Positions 17,899 through 27,834 are shown, counted from the stretch's first letter. The stretch is 64,000 nt of DNA from Hyphomicrobiales bacterium (GCA_026400535.1 JAPLOU010000024.1:1-64000), one strand, 5' to 3'. A program made the numbers and translations. The notes: a model not told the origin generated them from the sequence alone.

Positions 17899-18957
17899 TC
17901 AGCCGGGCTTGCGCGGCATCACCAACCTGACAACCACCGGCAGGAGAAAGCCCACCGCCATGAAGCGCACGATATGGTGCGCGCCGACATAAAGCGGATC
18001 AAGTCCAAGAACGACAGCAAGCAGCGCCATGGCCTCGATGCCGCCGGGGGCAAAGGCAATGAAGGCGGCCGCATAACTGACCTGCGCCAACCAGGCGGCG
18101 GGCCAGGCGAACAGGGCCGCCATGCCGACCGACACCACGAAAGCCCCGACCGCCAGCGGCAGCAGTCCGCGCAGCGCGCGGCGGTCCAACCCTCCGAGGC
18201 GGGCGCCAATCATGCCGCCCATGATGACGAAGGCCGGGATCGACAACAGCTGCGGCAGCGAACCGTGCACAAGGCCGCTGCCATGCAGCACGGTGCTGGC
18301 CAGCGTCGCGCCGAGCACGATGGGCGCAACCATCCCCATGCGCCGGAAGACCAGACCAGCCGCCAGGCCCGCTCCGAGCATGATGGCGGTGTCCGCAAGC
18401 GACGCAGCCGGGTTCGCCAGCGCCGTCTGCGTCGGCGAGATCCCGGCCAGCAGCACCATCCCCGGAATGGCCGCCACCAGCACGAACAGGCGGAAGAACT
18501 GGATGATGGCGATCTGCGGCAGGTTCTCGGAGGCCTCGCGCCCGATCGCCATCACGGCGGACAGGGCTCCGGGCGCCGAGGCCAGAAGGGCATCAAGCCG
18601 GGACCAGCGGCCCACGCGGACCAGGAACAGCCCTGTCACCAGCACGATGGCCACAAGGGCGCACAGGAGCAGGATGATGCTGCCCGGATAGCGCGCGGCG
18701 GTCTGCATCGCCTCAGGTGTAGCAGATGATCCGATCACAGCTCCGGTGAGCAACATGCCGACATCGATGACCGGGATGGCCGGCCCCTGCCAGTGATGGA
18801 CGAGTGATACCAGCGCAACGGCCAGCATCGCGCCGGTCAACCAGCCAGCGGGAACGCCCAGCATATTGAACGCGAAGCCGCCTGCAAAGGCCACAGCGAG
18901 CAGCGCCGCATCATCGGGCTGCGGCAGCCATCGTGGCAGCAGGACCCGGTCAACCAT
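17899..18957 (-). CDS. AbrB-family inner-membrane protein (COG3180)
   Basis: The protein has 352 residues in about 10 membrane helices arranged as two repeats, each with the family pattern: GVPAGWLTGAMLAVAL in the first and IPAFVIMGGMIGARLGGLDR in the second. The AbrB family is annotated as ammonia-monooxygenase regulator or transporter, but its function is unsettled. The start is taken as ATG 18957; an upstream TTG at 18981 is possible. It converges on the amidohydrolase region and seems monocistronic. Confidence 0.8.
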   Translation of the reverse strand: MVDRVLLPRWLPQPDDAALLAVAFAGGFAFNMLGVPAGWLTGAMLAVALVSLVHHWQGPAIPVIDVGMLLTGAVIGSSATPEAMQTAARYPGSIILLLCALVAIVLVTGLFLVRVGRWSRLDALLASAPGALSAVMAIGREASENLPQIAIIQFFRLFVLVAAIPGMVLLAGISPTQTALANPAASLADTAIMLGAGLAAGLVFRRMGMVAPIVLGATLASTVLHGSGLVHGSLPQLLSIPAFVIMGGMIGARLGGLDRRALRGLLPLAVGAFVVSVGMAALFAWPAAWLAQVSYAAAFIAFAPGGIEAMALLAVVLGLDPLYVGAHHIVRFMAVGFLLPVVVRLVMPRKPG

Positions 18958-19059
18958 GTCGACGGGTGGCGTTGGCCGCAACGGTCAGGCCGCAACAGCG
19001 GAGCGAGATGGTGCCGGGCTGTCCGCACGGCATTCAGCACGCTTCCCGCGACATGCAGC

Positions 19060-19398
19060 TCACGCGAGCAACGCCAGCAATTCGCTGGTCAGGGGCTTGC
19101 GCATCACCAGAACATTCGAGAAATCGCGCATGGCGTGGTGAATATCCGCCAGCGGAAGGCCGGAAATGACGATGACCTTCGGGGGAACAGGAAGCCTGAA
19201 CACGCGGCGCACGACCTCCGTGCCAGGCTCGCCCGGCAAACCGATGTCGACCAGAACCATATCGTCGGGTTCGACAGTCGCTCCGGATCCAAAGGCCTCG
19301 CTGTCAGGATACAGCTGGACCGAACGCCCGACCGCGCGGCACAGTTCGGACAGCGCGTCCCGAACGCCGTCGTCATCCTCGACGATGTGGACTGTCAT
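19060..19398 (-). CDS. Stand-alone response-regulator receiver
   Basis: The 112-residue protein is a single receiver domain: acidic pair in HIVEDDDGVRDAL, phospho-acceptor D51 in LVDIGLPG, a Ser in the conserved hydroxyl position (VISG) and K in MRKPL. There is no output domain. It follows fixJ by 124 bp in the same direction and may tune the FixL/FixJ phosphorelay as a phosphate sink or connector. That role is inferred from position. Confidence 0.82.
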   Translation of the reverse strand: MTVHIVEDDDGVRDALSELCRAVGRSVQLYPDSEAFGSGATVEPDDMVLVDIGLPGEPGTEVVRRVFRLPVPPKVIVISGLPLADIHHAMRDFSNVLVMRKPLTSELLALLA

Positions 19399-19522
19399 TG
19401 TCCCTCACGCGACCGACCGCTTGCCCATCTCCCAAGGGCACGATCTGCGCAGGTTTCGACGGCGCTTGGAATCCCCACAAATACCTATGCCGATCAACAG
19501 GATGCGACGGCCATGGCTTGCG

Positions 19523-20155
19523 TCACACCCGCGCGGCCTCGCGGTAGACCAGACGAACGAGTTCGGCGGTATTGCGGGCCTTGAGCTTTTCCATGATTCG
19601 CGCGCGATGCACCTCGATCGTGCGCGGGCTGATCCCGAGCAGGCGCCCGGCTTCCTTGTTGGATGCCCCCGCCACGATGTGTTCCAGCACATCCACTTCG
19701 CGGGCCGTGAGGTTCTCATGGCCCGGGAAAGCCGGAAGGCGGCCATGCATGGTCACGGGATTGAGACGGCTTGCCTGCGCCATGGCCTCGCGCACGCGCT
19801 TGAGCACGATGGTGGCGTCGAAGGGCTTCTCGATGAAGTCAAAAGCGCCGTGCTTCATGGCGTAGACAGCCATCGGCACATCGCCCTGACCGGAAATCAT
19901 AACGACAGGCGCGTGATAGCTGGCACCGCCAATGGCGTCGAGAATGTCGAGACCCGAGCGCCCGGGCATGTGAACGTCCATCAGAATGCAGCCGGCCTTC
20001 AGGCGCATGGCGTCAACAATGAAGCTGTCACCGGTCTCGTAGGTGGTGACTTTCATTCCCTCCATTTCAAGGAGAATCGATAACGCGTCCCTGATAGCCG
20101 CATCATCGTCGACAATCACGACATCAAGCTCGAAACCCTGAAATGACTGATTCAT
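19523..20155 (-). CDS. fixJ: Response regulator FixJ (receiver + LuxR-type HTH)
   Basis: The protein has 210 residues. The receiver (about 11-125) has DDD at 16-18, phospho-acceptor D60 (CILMDVHMPG) and KPF with the conserved Lys. The output domain (about 145-205) reads LTAREVDVLEHIVAGASNKE, then GISPRTIEVHRARIMEKL, the FixJ/NarL helix-turn-helix. It is paired with fixL 17 bp upstream. Phosphorylated FixJ activates fixK-type and other microaerobic genes. Length and domain order are standard. Confidence 0.93.
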   Translation of the reverse strand: MNQSFQGFELDVVIVDDDAAIRDALSILLEMEGMKVTTYETGDSFIVDAMRLKAGCILMDVHMPGRSGLDILDAIGGASYHAPVVMISGQGDVPMAVYAMKHGAFDFIEKPFDATIVLKRVREAMAQASRLNPVTMHGRLPAFPGHENLTAREVDVLEHIVAGASNKEAGRLLGISPRTIEVHRARIMEKLKARNTAELVRLVYREAARV

Positions 20156-20172
20156 CCCGCCCCTCCCCTTTC

Positions 20173-21369
20173 TTATGACTTGTCCGCTTCAGCGGCGGCC
20201 GCCATGGGCATGGCGGCAACGCTGTCACGATTTTGAGCAGCGGTATCGGCCGCTGCCGGCAACCTGACCGTGAAGCAAGCCCCCTTGCCGTCACCGCCCG
20301 GGTCCACCAGAAGCTCGCCCATATGGTTCTGCGCGATGGCTCTGGAGATTGTTAATCCAATACCCATTCCGTTCCCCGCTTCGCTCCGGAAGGCGTTGAA
20401 CAGCGTGCCCATCCGTCCGGCCGGAATGCCCGGACCGCTATCCGCCACGCTGAGGCAGACAATGTCGCCTTCGGCCCATGTCGTGACGGTCACGGTCGGG
20501 TCGGCCTCGCACTGGCAGGCCTCTATGGCATTGCGGGTCAGATTGAGGACAATCTGCTGGATCTGCACCGTATCGATCAGCACCCCGGGCAAGGTTGTTG
20601 GCCCGAATCGCCTCAGGTAAACTGACCTGTGATGCCCCAGCATGGCCAGTTCCAGTGCCTCGTCGACCACAACGTTGAGGTTGGCGGTCTTGCGCTCCGG
20701 CGCGCGCTTCTCGACCAACTGGCGCACCCGCTGAATGATCGAACCGGCGCGCTGGGCTTCACGCGTGGCCTTGCCGAGCAGCTCGCTGGTGCGGGGCTCG
20801 AGCCGGGAGTGCGTGACCTGGATGCGGTGAACCTCGCGCTCCAGGGCCTGCAGGTAAAGCATGATGGCTGTCAGCGGCTGGTTGAGTTCGTGGGCAAGCA
20901 CCGACCCCATCTCGTCGAGCGCCGAGACACGGGTGACACGAATCAGGTCTGCCTGGACCGACGCAAGGCGCCGCTCGGTCTCGCGGCGTGCACTCAGATC
21001 GCGGATGACGCCGATGAACTGCCGGCCATTGGGCGTCTGCGCCTCACCCACCGACAGATCGAGCGGAAAGATGGAACCGTCCTTGCGGCGGCCCTCGACC
21101 TCGCGGCCGATACCGATGATCTTGCGCTCTCCGGTCGCGCGATAGCGCTGGACGTACAGATCATGGTTGTCGTGATGGGCCTGCGGCATCAAAATCCGCA
21201 CGTTTTCGCCGATCACCTCAGCCGCATCATAACCGAAAAGGCTTTCGCAGGCCTTGTTGAACACAAGGATGCGAGCACCTTCGTCCATGACGATGATGCC
21301 ATCGGGTGCCGTCTCAAGAACGCTCTCGAGCCGAGCTTCTGAGAGAGTGGGCCGTCTGACGCCCTGCAT
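20173..21369 (-). CDS. fixL: Oxygen-sensor histidine kinase FixL (PAS-heme)
   Basis: The protein has 398 residues: PAS domain (about 10-130), HisKA with phospho-acceptor H160 in LAHELNQPL, and an HATPase domain with NLTRNAIEA, DSGPGIP and GMGIGLTISR. The PAS domain keeps the FixL heme-pocket residues: H69 (NHDLYVQRY) in the position of proximal His200 of Bradyrhizobium FixL, R75 for Arg206 and R89 (IIGIGR) for Arg220. His214 is replaced by Lys. It has no membrane helices, so it is soluble like Bradyrhizobium FixL. Heme binding is inferred from these residues. Confidence 0.9.
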   Translation of the reverse strand: MQGVRRPTLSEARLESVLETAPDGIIVMDEGARILVFNKACESLFGYDAAEVIGENVRILMPQAHHDNHDLYVQRYRATGERKIIGIGREVEGRRKDGSIFPLDLSVGEAQTPNGRQFIGVIRDLSARRETERRLASVQADLIRVTRVSALDEMGSVLAHELNQPLTAIMLYLQALEREVHRIQVTHSRLEPRTSELLGKATREAQRAGSIIQRVRQLVEKRAPERKTANLNVVVDEALELAMLGHHRSVYLRRFGPTTLPGVLIDTVQIQQIVLNLTRNAIEACQCEADPTVTVTTWAEGDIVCLSVADSGPGIPAGRMGTLFNAFRSEAGNGMGIGLTISRAIAQNHMGELLVDPGGDGKGACFTVRLPAAADTAAQNRDSVAAMPMAAAAEADKS

Positions 21370-21516
21370 CGCGGAAATCCACGGTCATTTAAACAAACTA
21401 TAACGATTGAACTGTCGCAGATATGGCTACAAATGCAAGCTCGACCAGTGCCTCCACACAATTTGTCACATGGCGTTGACGATCAGGCTCCTTGAATCGG
21501 CACCTCGGCTGACAGG

Positions 21517-22734
21517 TCAGAGCGTGGCGATCACATCCTGCAGCCGGCGGACCGCCTCATGCAGGTCGTCATGCCTGCGCGCATAGCACAGCCGGAGGCC
21601 CTCTCCGGCACCTGTCCCGAAGGCCGAGCCGGGTGCCAGCCCGACATTGCCCTCGTCCACGAGCCTGATCGCGAAGGCGCGCGAATCGGTCACGCCGTCG
21701 ATCGAAAAGAAATAGTAGAACGCGCCGACAGGGGCGGGGGTGCGCACGCGGCCGGTGGCCTGCAGACCGGACACGACAATCTCCCGCGCTTCACGGGCGC
21801 GCGCGATCTGATGACCCAGAAAACCCTCGCCGTGATCCAGCGCAGCAATCGCGCCGCGCTGCACGAAGACCGGCGAGCCCGAGGTCGCGTACTGGATCAT
21901 GTTCTCGATGATCTGTCCGAAATGGGCCGGCGCCTCGAGCCAGCCGATGCGCCATCCGGTCATGGCCCAGTTCTTCGAGAAGCTCTGGACGAACAGCACC
22001 TTGTCGCCCTCGTCCATGACGTCATGGAAGGACGGCGCATGTGCGGAGCCATCGTAAACAAAGCGGCCATAGATCTCGTCGGCGATGATCCACAGATCGT
22101 GCCTGCGTGCGATCGCCAGGATCGCGGCCAGTTCCTCGCGGCTGGCTGTCCAACCTGTCGGATTGGCCGGGGTATTGATCGCGAGTACCTTGGTGCGGGG
22201 CGTGATCGCGCGTTCGAGCCGGGCGAGGTCCAGGGTCACGCCATTGGCCGAGAACGTCATCGGCACATCCACCGGCGTCGCGCCGTTGACCCCGATCGCG
22301 GCGCCGAAATTCGGCCAGGCGGGCGTCGGGATCAGCACCTCGTCGCCAGGGCCGCTCACCAGGCGGATGGCGATCTGGGTGGCCTGCATGCCGGAACCGG
22401 TGACAAAGAACCGCTCCGGCGAGAAAGCGCGCCCGAAAAGCCGCTCGTGATAGCGCGCCAGCGCTTCGCGCAGGTCGGGAATCCCGCGCTGCCAGGTGTA
22501 AAAGGTTTCACCGGCCGCCAGCGAGCGGGTCGCGGCGTCGGAGATGAAGGAAGGCGTGGGCAGATCACCCTCGCCGACCCAAAGAGGAATCAGGCCCGGC
22601 TTGAGGCGGCCGTGATTGACGACATCGACAATGCCGCTGGACGGCGCGGCGCTCGCCTCGGGCCGCAGCGCGGCAATTGCGGGTTGATGGCTGTCACCGG
22701 CCCGAGCGGCCATTGGCTCTGTATGCGTCGTCAT
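21517..22734 (-). CDS. Pyridoxal-phosphate aminotransferase, class I/II
   Basis: The protein has 405 residues and fold type I features: substrate region VGEGDLPTPSFI, ligand NTPANPTG, the DEIYGRFVYDG strand and the Schiff-base Lys in FVQSFSKNWAMTGWRIGW. Arg in GLRLCYARR near the C-terminus binds the alpha-carboxylate. It transfers amino groups between an amino acid and a 2-oxo acid; aspartate/aromatic-type specificity is likely but not defined. It is monocistronic, between fixL and mscL, with no visible functional link. Confidence 0.88.
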   Translation of the reverse strand: MTTHTEPMAARAGDSHQPAIAALRPEASAAPSSGIVDVVNHGRLKPGLIPLWVGEGDLPTPSFISDAATRSLAAGETFYTWQRGIPDLREALARYHERLFGRAFSPERFFVTGSGMQATQIAIRLVSGPGDEVLIPTPAWPNFGAAIGVNGATPVDVPMTFSANGVTLDLARLERAITPRTKVLAINTPANPTGWTASREELAAILAIARRHDLWIIADEIYGRFVYDGSAHAPSFHDVMDEGDKVLFVQSFSKNWAMTGWRIGWLEAPAHFGQIIENMIQYATSGSPVFVQRGAIAALDHGEGFLGHQIARAREAREIVVSGLQATGRVRTPAPVGAFYYFFSIDGVTDSRAFAIRLVDEGNVGLAPGSAFGTGAGEGLRLCYARRHDDLHEAVRRLQDVIATL

Positions 22735-22958
22735 CGGCCAGGACTCCCGTCATCTTCCTGTCTCATAGGCCGAATGGCCGCATTCTGGCCATCCGTCCCG
22801 ACATGAAATCTGACGATGGGGCCATCAGATCAGTGCATGGGTCGGCAGACCCCTGTCACGCAGGCGTTTCGCCAAGCGACGGGGAACAGACCAGCCCCCC
22901 GGGCCGCACAAGACCCGCCGCGCCGAATTGCTGCGGGTCCCCGGAAGACGGGATGCAA

Positions 22959-22974
22959 CGCGGCCAATGCCGCG
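22959..22974 (-). terminator. Hairpin immediately downstream of mscL
   Basis: CGCGGC-CAAT-GCCGCG is a 6-bp perfect stem with a 4-base loop, starting 6 bp after the mscL stop on the minus strand. No clear T-run follows, so it is only a weak terminator candidate. Confidence 0.3.
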
Positions 22975-22979
22975 ACGGA

Positions 22980-23396
22980 TCACGACTTCAGCGCGTCGCG
23001 GATCTGGGTCAGGAGCTTGACCTCGTCGGATGGCTCGGGCGGAGCGGCCGGGGCGGCGGGCGTGACCGTCTTCATCCTGTTCATGGCCTTGACGACCAGA
23101 AACAGGACCCAGGCGATGATGAGGAAGTTGACCACGAAGGTGATGAACTGGCCGAAACCGAGCATCGCGCCGGCCTTCTTCGCGTCGGCATAGCCGGTGC
23201 CCGCAGCAACCTTGGCGCCAAGGGAGAGGTAAAGATTCGAGAAGTCGATGCCGCCCGTGATTGCGCCAATGATCGGCATGATGATGTCGGCAACCATGGA
23301 TTCCACAATCTTGCCAAATGCGCCGCCGATGATCACGCCGATCGCGAGATCAACAACGTTCCCCTTCATGGCAAAGTCCTTGAATTCCTGAAGCAT
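22980..23396 (-). CDS. mscL: Large-conductance mechanosensitive channel MscL
   Basis: The protein has 138 residues. It begins [20 protein letters not shown], the N-terminal amphipathic helix and start of TM1, followed by [22 protein letters not shown], here cited in part. TM2 is [19 protein letters not shown], and the charged C-terminal helix is [12 protein letters not shown]. It forms a pentameric pore that opens under osmotic downshock. Length and motifs are normal, and it is monocistronic. Confidence 0.97.
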   Translation of the reverse strand: MLQEFKDFAMKGNVVDLAIGVIIGGAFGKIVESMVADIIMPIIGAITGGIDFSNLYLSLGAKVAAGTGYADAKKAGAMLGFGQFITFVVNFLIIAWVLFLVVKAMNRMKTVTPAAPAAPPEPSDEVKLLTQIRDALKS

Positions 23397-23717
23397 CGTC
23401 TCGTTTCCCTCGCATTCATGGCCACAATGGCAACTTACGGAACATCCTAATCCGCATATTCACGTGATTACGATAGATCCAGTCTGTTCGAAAGCGAAAA
23501 AGCATCCCTCGATTACCGTCCCGTTGTCCGCGTGTCTCGGCCGGCCGCTTCACGCGCCGGCCTTGGAATGACGTCGCAGGTGCACTGCATCCGGGACGCA
23601 TACGCGCCTCAGTCTCCGGACCTCATCCGGGAGTACCATCGCGCGGCCCGGCGACGCGATGGTGCGTGATTCCACATTTGGCTCATTCTCCGCTAGGCTT
23701 CCTGCGAGGAGATTGGC
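23397..23717. other. Intergenic region between mscL and the hybrid kinase
   Basis: 321 bp between divergent genes and so holding both promoters. GGCCGGC (23539-23545) and GCCGGCC (23556-23562) form a 7-bp perfect inverted repeat with a 10-base loop. GAGGAG at 23706-23711 is the ribosome-binding site of the kinase. No open frame of interest is seen. Confidence 0.4.
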
Positions 23718-26700
23718 GTGATGCTGCCCGGCTGGTCTGTTGTGCTTGCGGCACTGGTTTATCTGTTCATCCTGTTTGCCGTTGCCCATGCAGCGGACGG
23801 GGCGGGCCGGAAGATCATGCGCGGACCTGCCCGCACCACCATCTACGCCCTGGCGCTGGCGGTCTATTGCACGTCATGGACCTTCTACGGGTCGGTCGGC
23901 TTCGCCAACCGGGCCGGACTCGACTTTCTCGCGATCTATGTCGGACCGATCCTTGTCATCGGCCTTGGACATCGGATTGTGGCGCGCATCGTGCGTCTGG
24001 CAAAGGCCCAGAACATCACCTCGATCGCCGATTTCGTCGGCGCGCGCTACGGCAAGAGCGAGCGGGTTGCAGCGCTGGTCACGATCATCGCGGTTGTTGC
24101 CGCCCTGCCCTATGTCGCCCTGCAGCTGAAGGCCGTGTCGTCCTCGCTGTCAGTCTTCATCGAGGTATCCGACGGAACGCAGATCAATGACAAGTTGCCG
24201 GTGCTTGGCGATCTGGCGCTCCTCGTCGCACTGGTCCTTGCCGCGTTCGCGGTCGCATTCGGGACACGCCATATCGACGCGACCGAGCACCAGGACGGGC
24301 TTGTGGTTGCGATCGCGCTCGAATCGGTGGTCAAGCTGGTCGCGTTCCTGATCGGCGGATTCTTCGTCGTTTACTGGATGAATGATGGCCTGGGAGCCAT
24401 TGTGCAGAAGACGGCCCAGCCGGCGCTCAACGACCAGATTCCACTTCTCGAACGCACCTCAAGCCTGACCACATTCCTGACGCTGACGCTGCTGTCGGCC
24501 TTTGCCGCCCTGCTGCTGCCGCGCCAGTTTCACATGGCCATTGTCGAGAACCGGGACGAGCGGGACGTCCGCCGCGCCGCCTGGCTGTTTCCGCTCTACC
24601 TGATCCTGATCAACTTGTTTGTCCTGCCGATCGCGATTTCGGGCGAGACGCTGCTCAATCTCAATCCGGCCGAACGGGACATGACGATGCTGCTGCTGCC
24701 GCTGAGCAAGGGCGCCGGGCTGATCGCGATGATCGTGTTCATCGGCGGGCTGAGCGCGGCGACCGCCATGGTGATCGTGGCTTCGGTCGCGCTGGCGATC
24801 ATGATCTCGAATCATCTGGTGATGCCGCTGGTGGTGCGCGGCCGCAGCCTGATGTCGCAGTGGCGGCGGACGCAGAGCGCTGCGCCATCGCTGGAGACCG
24901 GCGGCGGCGACCTCGGCTCCCTCGTCATCACGATCCGGCGGATCGCGATCATGATGATCGTGCTGCTCGGCTATGTGTACTACCGCGCTGCGGGCGACGC
25001 GGCGCTGGCGAGCATCGGGCTGCTGTCCTTTGCCGCCACGGCGCAGATCGGCCCGGTCTTCGTCGCCGGGCTGGTCTGGCGGCGCGGCACGGCTCCCGGC
25101 GCCTCGGCGGGCCTGATCGCCGGGCTGCTGACCTGGATCTACACGCTGCTGCTGCCCAACCTCCTCGGCACCGACCCTGCCTGGATGCCGATGATCCAGA
25201 ACGGGCCTTTCGGCATTGCGGCGTTGAGGCCGACTGCCCTGTTCGGGGCCGATCTGCCGCAACTGACCCATGGCGTGGTGTTCAGCCTTCTGTTCAACAT
25301 ACTGGCCTTCATGCTCGTTTCGATGCTGCGGCCGGCGAACGCGATCGAGAGGCTCCAGGCCGCGAGCTTCGTCTCGGCCGCCGGCCACGGGATGGTGCAG
25401 AACCTCCGGCTCTGGCGTTCCTCCGTCACCATGGACGAACTGCAGGGCACCATCGCGCGCTATCTCGGCGCCGACCGCACACGTGCGGCGTTTTCCGGCT
25501 TTGCACGGACCAACGGACGCGAAACTTCGCCAACGCTGCGCCCGCGCGGGCACGACGAAGCCGACATCCACGCCATCCGCTTCGGCGAACACTTGTTGGC
25601 GTCCGCCATCGGGGCGGCGTCCTCGCGGCTTGTGCTGTCGGTGCTGCTCAAGCGCCGCAACCTGTCGAGCGAGGCTGCGTTCAAGTTGCTCGACGACGCC
25701 TCTGCCGCGCTGCAATACAACCGCGACCTGTTGCAGCATGCGCTCGATCAATCGGGCCAGGGCATCACCGTCATCGACAAGGAGCTGCGCGTCCTGTGCT
25801 GGAACGAGGCCTTCATCAAGCTTTATGACCTGCCGCCCCACATGATGCGGGTCGGCACCGGGCTTGACGAAATCGTGCGTTTCAACGCCGAAAGCGGATC
25901 TTATGGCGAGGGGCCCGTCGACGATCTGGTGGCGCAGCGGCTTGAAAGCTTCCTCAATGACCGCGAGCCCGTGCGCCTGCGCATCTACCCGTCCGAACGC
26001 GTCATCGACATCCGCTCCAACCCCCTGCCCGATGGCGGCCTTGTCACGACCTATACCGACATTTCCGACGCGGTCGCGGTTGAAGAAGCGCTCGAGCGGC
26101 GCGTGCGCGAACGGACCGAGGAGCTCACGCGCGTCAACACCGCCCTGCAGCTGGCCAAGCAGCAGGCGGAAACCGCCAATCTGTCGAAGACGCGCTTTCT
26201 GGCCGCAGCCAGCCATGACGTCCTGCAGCCGCTGAACGCGGCGCGGCTCTATGCGCATTCGCTGACCGAGCGCGACCGCACCGCCGGCCGGCCTGAACTG
26301 GCGGAGAATGTCGAGGCCTCGCTGGACGCGGTCGAGGAAATCCTGACCGCGCTCCTCGACATCTCGCGGCTCGACGCCGGCGCCATGAAGCCGGAGATCA
26401 CGAGCTTCCGCGTCGATGAGCTTTTCCGGCAACTGCAGCGGGATTTCGAGCCGCAGGCCCGCGAGAAGGGCCTCAAGCTTCGTTTCGTCTCGACACGCCT
26501 GACCATCCGCTCGGACCGGCGCCTGCTGCGCCGCGTCCTGCAGAACCTTGTCTCGAACGCGATCAAGTACACACCGTCGGGCAAGGTTCTGGTGGGCTGC
26601 CGCCGGCGCGGGCCGCTGCTGCTGCTCAAGGTCATGGATACCGGCCTTGGGATCCCGCAGGCCAAGCAGAAGGCGGTGTTCCGTGAATTCGAGCGGCTCG

Positions 26701-27284
26701 ACCAGGGAGCCAGGATCGCGCGCGGGCTGGGCCTCGGGCTTTCGATCGTCGAGCGCATCGCCAGCACGCTCGGCCACAGGCTCACCCTGCGCTCTGCCCC
26801 CGGACGCGGCTCGACCTTCGAGATCGCCGTGCCGCGTGCCGCGGGACTGGCGGCCCCGGCACCGCAGGCCGAACGCGCGGCCAGCAGCTACGCGCCGCTC
26901 AAGGGCATGCTGATTGTTGCGATCGACAACGAGCCGACGATCCAGGACGGCATGAAGCTTGTTCTCGGCGGCTGGGGCTGCGATGTGGTCACCGCCGCCG
27001 ATGCCGGCGAAGCGCTCATGGCGCTTGAGCGCAGCGGCCGGGCTCCCGATGCCATCATCGCCGACTTCCACCTTGACCAGGGCAACGGCATCGCTGCCAC
27101 GCTCGCTTTGCGCGATGCGCTCGGGCACTTTGTTCCGGCGACCCTGCTGACCGCGGACCGCTCACCGGAGGTACGCGCGCAGGCGGAGGAGGCGGGGATG
27201 CAGATCCTCAACAAGCCGCTACGGCCGGCGGCGCTGCGGGCCCTGCTGTCGCAATGGCGGATGACGCGGACGGCGGCGGAGTGA
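23718..27284 (+). CDS. Hybrid histidine kinase with sodium/solute symporter-like sensor domain (CrbS-like)
   Basis: The protein has 1188 residues. Residues about 1-560 form a 12-13-helix SSS/SLC5-like membrane domain (TSWTFYGSVGFANRAGLDF, ITSIADFVGARYGKS). Then come a PAS domain (about 670-790, QGITVIDKELRVLCWNEAF), a coiled coil, HisKA with H833 (AAASHDVLQPLNAARLY), HATPase (NLVSNAIKYTPSG, DTGLGIP, GLGLGLSIV) and a C-terminal receiver with D1116 (IIADFHLD). This order is that of CrbS/MxtR, which with CrbR controls acetate use in other proteobacteria. The start is GTG 23718 or ATG 23721, with GAGGAG in front. A NarL-type regulator next to a symporter at 51839 is a candidate partner. Confidence 0.9.
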   Translation: MMLPGWSVVLAALVYLFILFAVAHAADGAGRKIMRGPARTTIYALALAVYCTSWTFYGSVGFANRAGLDFLAIYVGPILVIGLGHRIVARIVRLAKAQNITSIADFVGARYGKSERVAALVTIIAVVAALPYVALQLKAVSSSLSVFIEVSDGTQINDKLPVLGDLALLVALVLAAFAVAFGTRHIDATEHQDGLVVAIALESVVKLVAFLIGGFFVVYWMNDGLGAIVQKTAQPALNDQIPLLERTSSLTTFLTLTLLSAFAALLLPRQFHMAIVENRDERDVRRAAWLFPLYLILINLFVLPIAISGETLLNLNPAERDMTMLLLPLSKGAGLIAMIVFIGGLSAATAMVIVASVALAIMISNHLVMPLVVRGRSLMSQWRRTQSAAPSLETGGGDLGSLVITIRRIAIMMIVLLGYVYYRAAGDAALASIGLLSFAATAQIGPVFVAGLVWRRGTAPGASAGLIAGLLTWIYTLLLPNLLGTDPAWMPMIQNGPFGIAALRPTALFGADLPQLTHGVVFSLLFNILAFMLVSMLRPANAIERLQAASFVSAAGHGMVQNLRLWRSSVTMDELQGTIARYLGADRTRAAFSGFARTNGRETSPTLRPRGHDEADIHAIRFGEHLLASAIGAASSRLVLSVLLKRRNLSSEAAFKLLDDASAALQYNRDLLQHALDQSGQGITVIDKELRVLCWNEAFIKLYDLPPHMMRVGTGLDEIVRFNAESGSYGEGPVDDLVAQRLESFLNDREPVRLRIYPSERVIDIRSNPLPDGGLVTTYTDISDAVAVEEALERRVRERTEELTRVNTALQLAKQQAETANLSKTRFLAAASHDVLQPLNAARLYAHSLTERDRTAGRPELAENVEASLDAVEEILTALLDISRLDAGAMKPEITSFRVDELFRQLQRDFEPQAREKGLKLRFVSTRLTIRSDRRLLRRVLQNLVSNAIKYTPSGKVLVGCRRRGPLLLLKVMDTGLGIPQAKQKAVFREFERLDQGARIARGLGLGLSIVERIASTLGHRLTLRSAPGRGSTFEIAVPRAAGLAAPAPQAERAASSYAPLKGMLIVAIDNEPTIQDGMKLVLGGWGCDVVTAADAGEALMALERSGRAPDAIIADFHLDQGNGIAATLALRDALGHFVPATLLTADRSPEVRAQAEEAGMQILNKPLRPAALRALLSQWRMTRTAAE

Positions 27285-27285
27285 T

Positions 27286-27834
27286 TCACCCCGCCCGTTT
27301 CATCGCGTCTTCGGCATCGAGAAAAGCCGCGACCTCCGGACCCGGCGCCGGGCTTTCCGCCACAACGCCCATCTCGTCCATCATCCGCTGGATGGGCACG
27401 AACTCCCTCGCCTTGCGGTCATAAAGACCGGCGCGGACCAGCGCGATGGCATTGGTGATGTCTTGCCCCTTCGCATCCTTCGACACCAGGCGGTGCTCGA
27501 TGACGAGCCAGGTCTCGGCCCAGCACAAGACGCGCGTTTCGAGCGTGAAGGGCTTCAGCAGACGCAACTCGCGGCGGAAACGGATCTTGCCGGCGCTGAT
27601 CACCGGCATCCAGCCATGTTTCAGCCAGGCGCGCCACAGACCACCCCGGAGCATCAGGTCGGTGCGCCCAAGATCCATCAGGGTCCAGTAGCGGCCATTG
27701 TTCATGTGCAGCGATGTGTCGAGGTCATGGAACCAGACCCGGAACGAAACATGCGACACCTCAAACGGCGCGGCCAGCGCGCCGCGGAAGCGGGCGCTGG
27801 CGATGAGCCAGATCAGACGCAGCCAGAGGTTCAC
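27286..27834 (-). CDS. Hotdog-fold acyl-CoA thioesterase family protein
   Basis: The protein has 182 residues from the GTG at 27834, which overlaps the preceding fadB-like stop (GTGA); a longer frame starting inside that gene is rejected. After a hydrophobic N-terminal segment, HDLDTSLHMNNGRYWTLMDL is the hotdog thioesterase active-site pattern (Asp and MNN). It resembles the mesenchymal stem cell protein/THEM6-like group of thioesterases. Translational coupling to the beta-oxidation genes suggests that it hydrolyses acyl-CoA intermediates or spares CoA. Its substrate chain length is unknown. Confidence 0.82.
   Translation of the reverse strand: MNLWLRLIWLIASARFRGALAAPFEVSHVSFRVWFHDLDTSLHMNNGRYWTLMDLGRTDLMLRGGLWRAWLKHGWMPVISAGKIRFRRELRLLKPFTLETRVLCWAETWLVIEHRLVSKDAKGQDITNAIALVRAGLYDRKAREFVPIQRMMDEMGVVAESPAPGPEVAAFLDAEDAMKRAG

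Noticed and set aside
24459-27128. Long open frame (889 codons) on the minus strand opposite the hybrid kinase
   Set aside because: It is a mirror frame caused by high GC content at third positions. It has no domain motifs and is rich in Arg, Gly and His without secondary-structure pattern, while the plus strand has complete kinase motifs.
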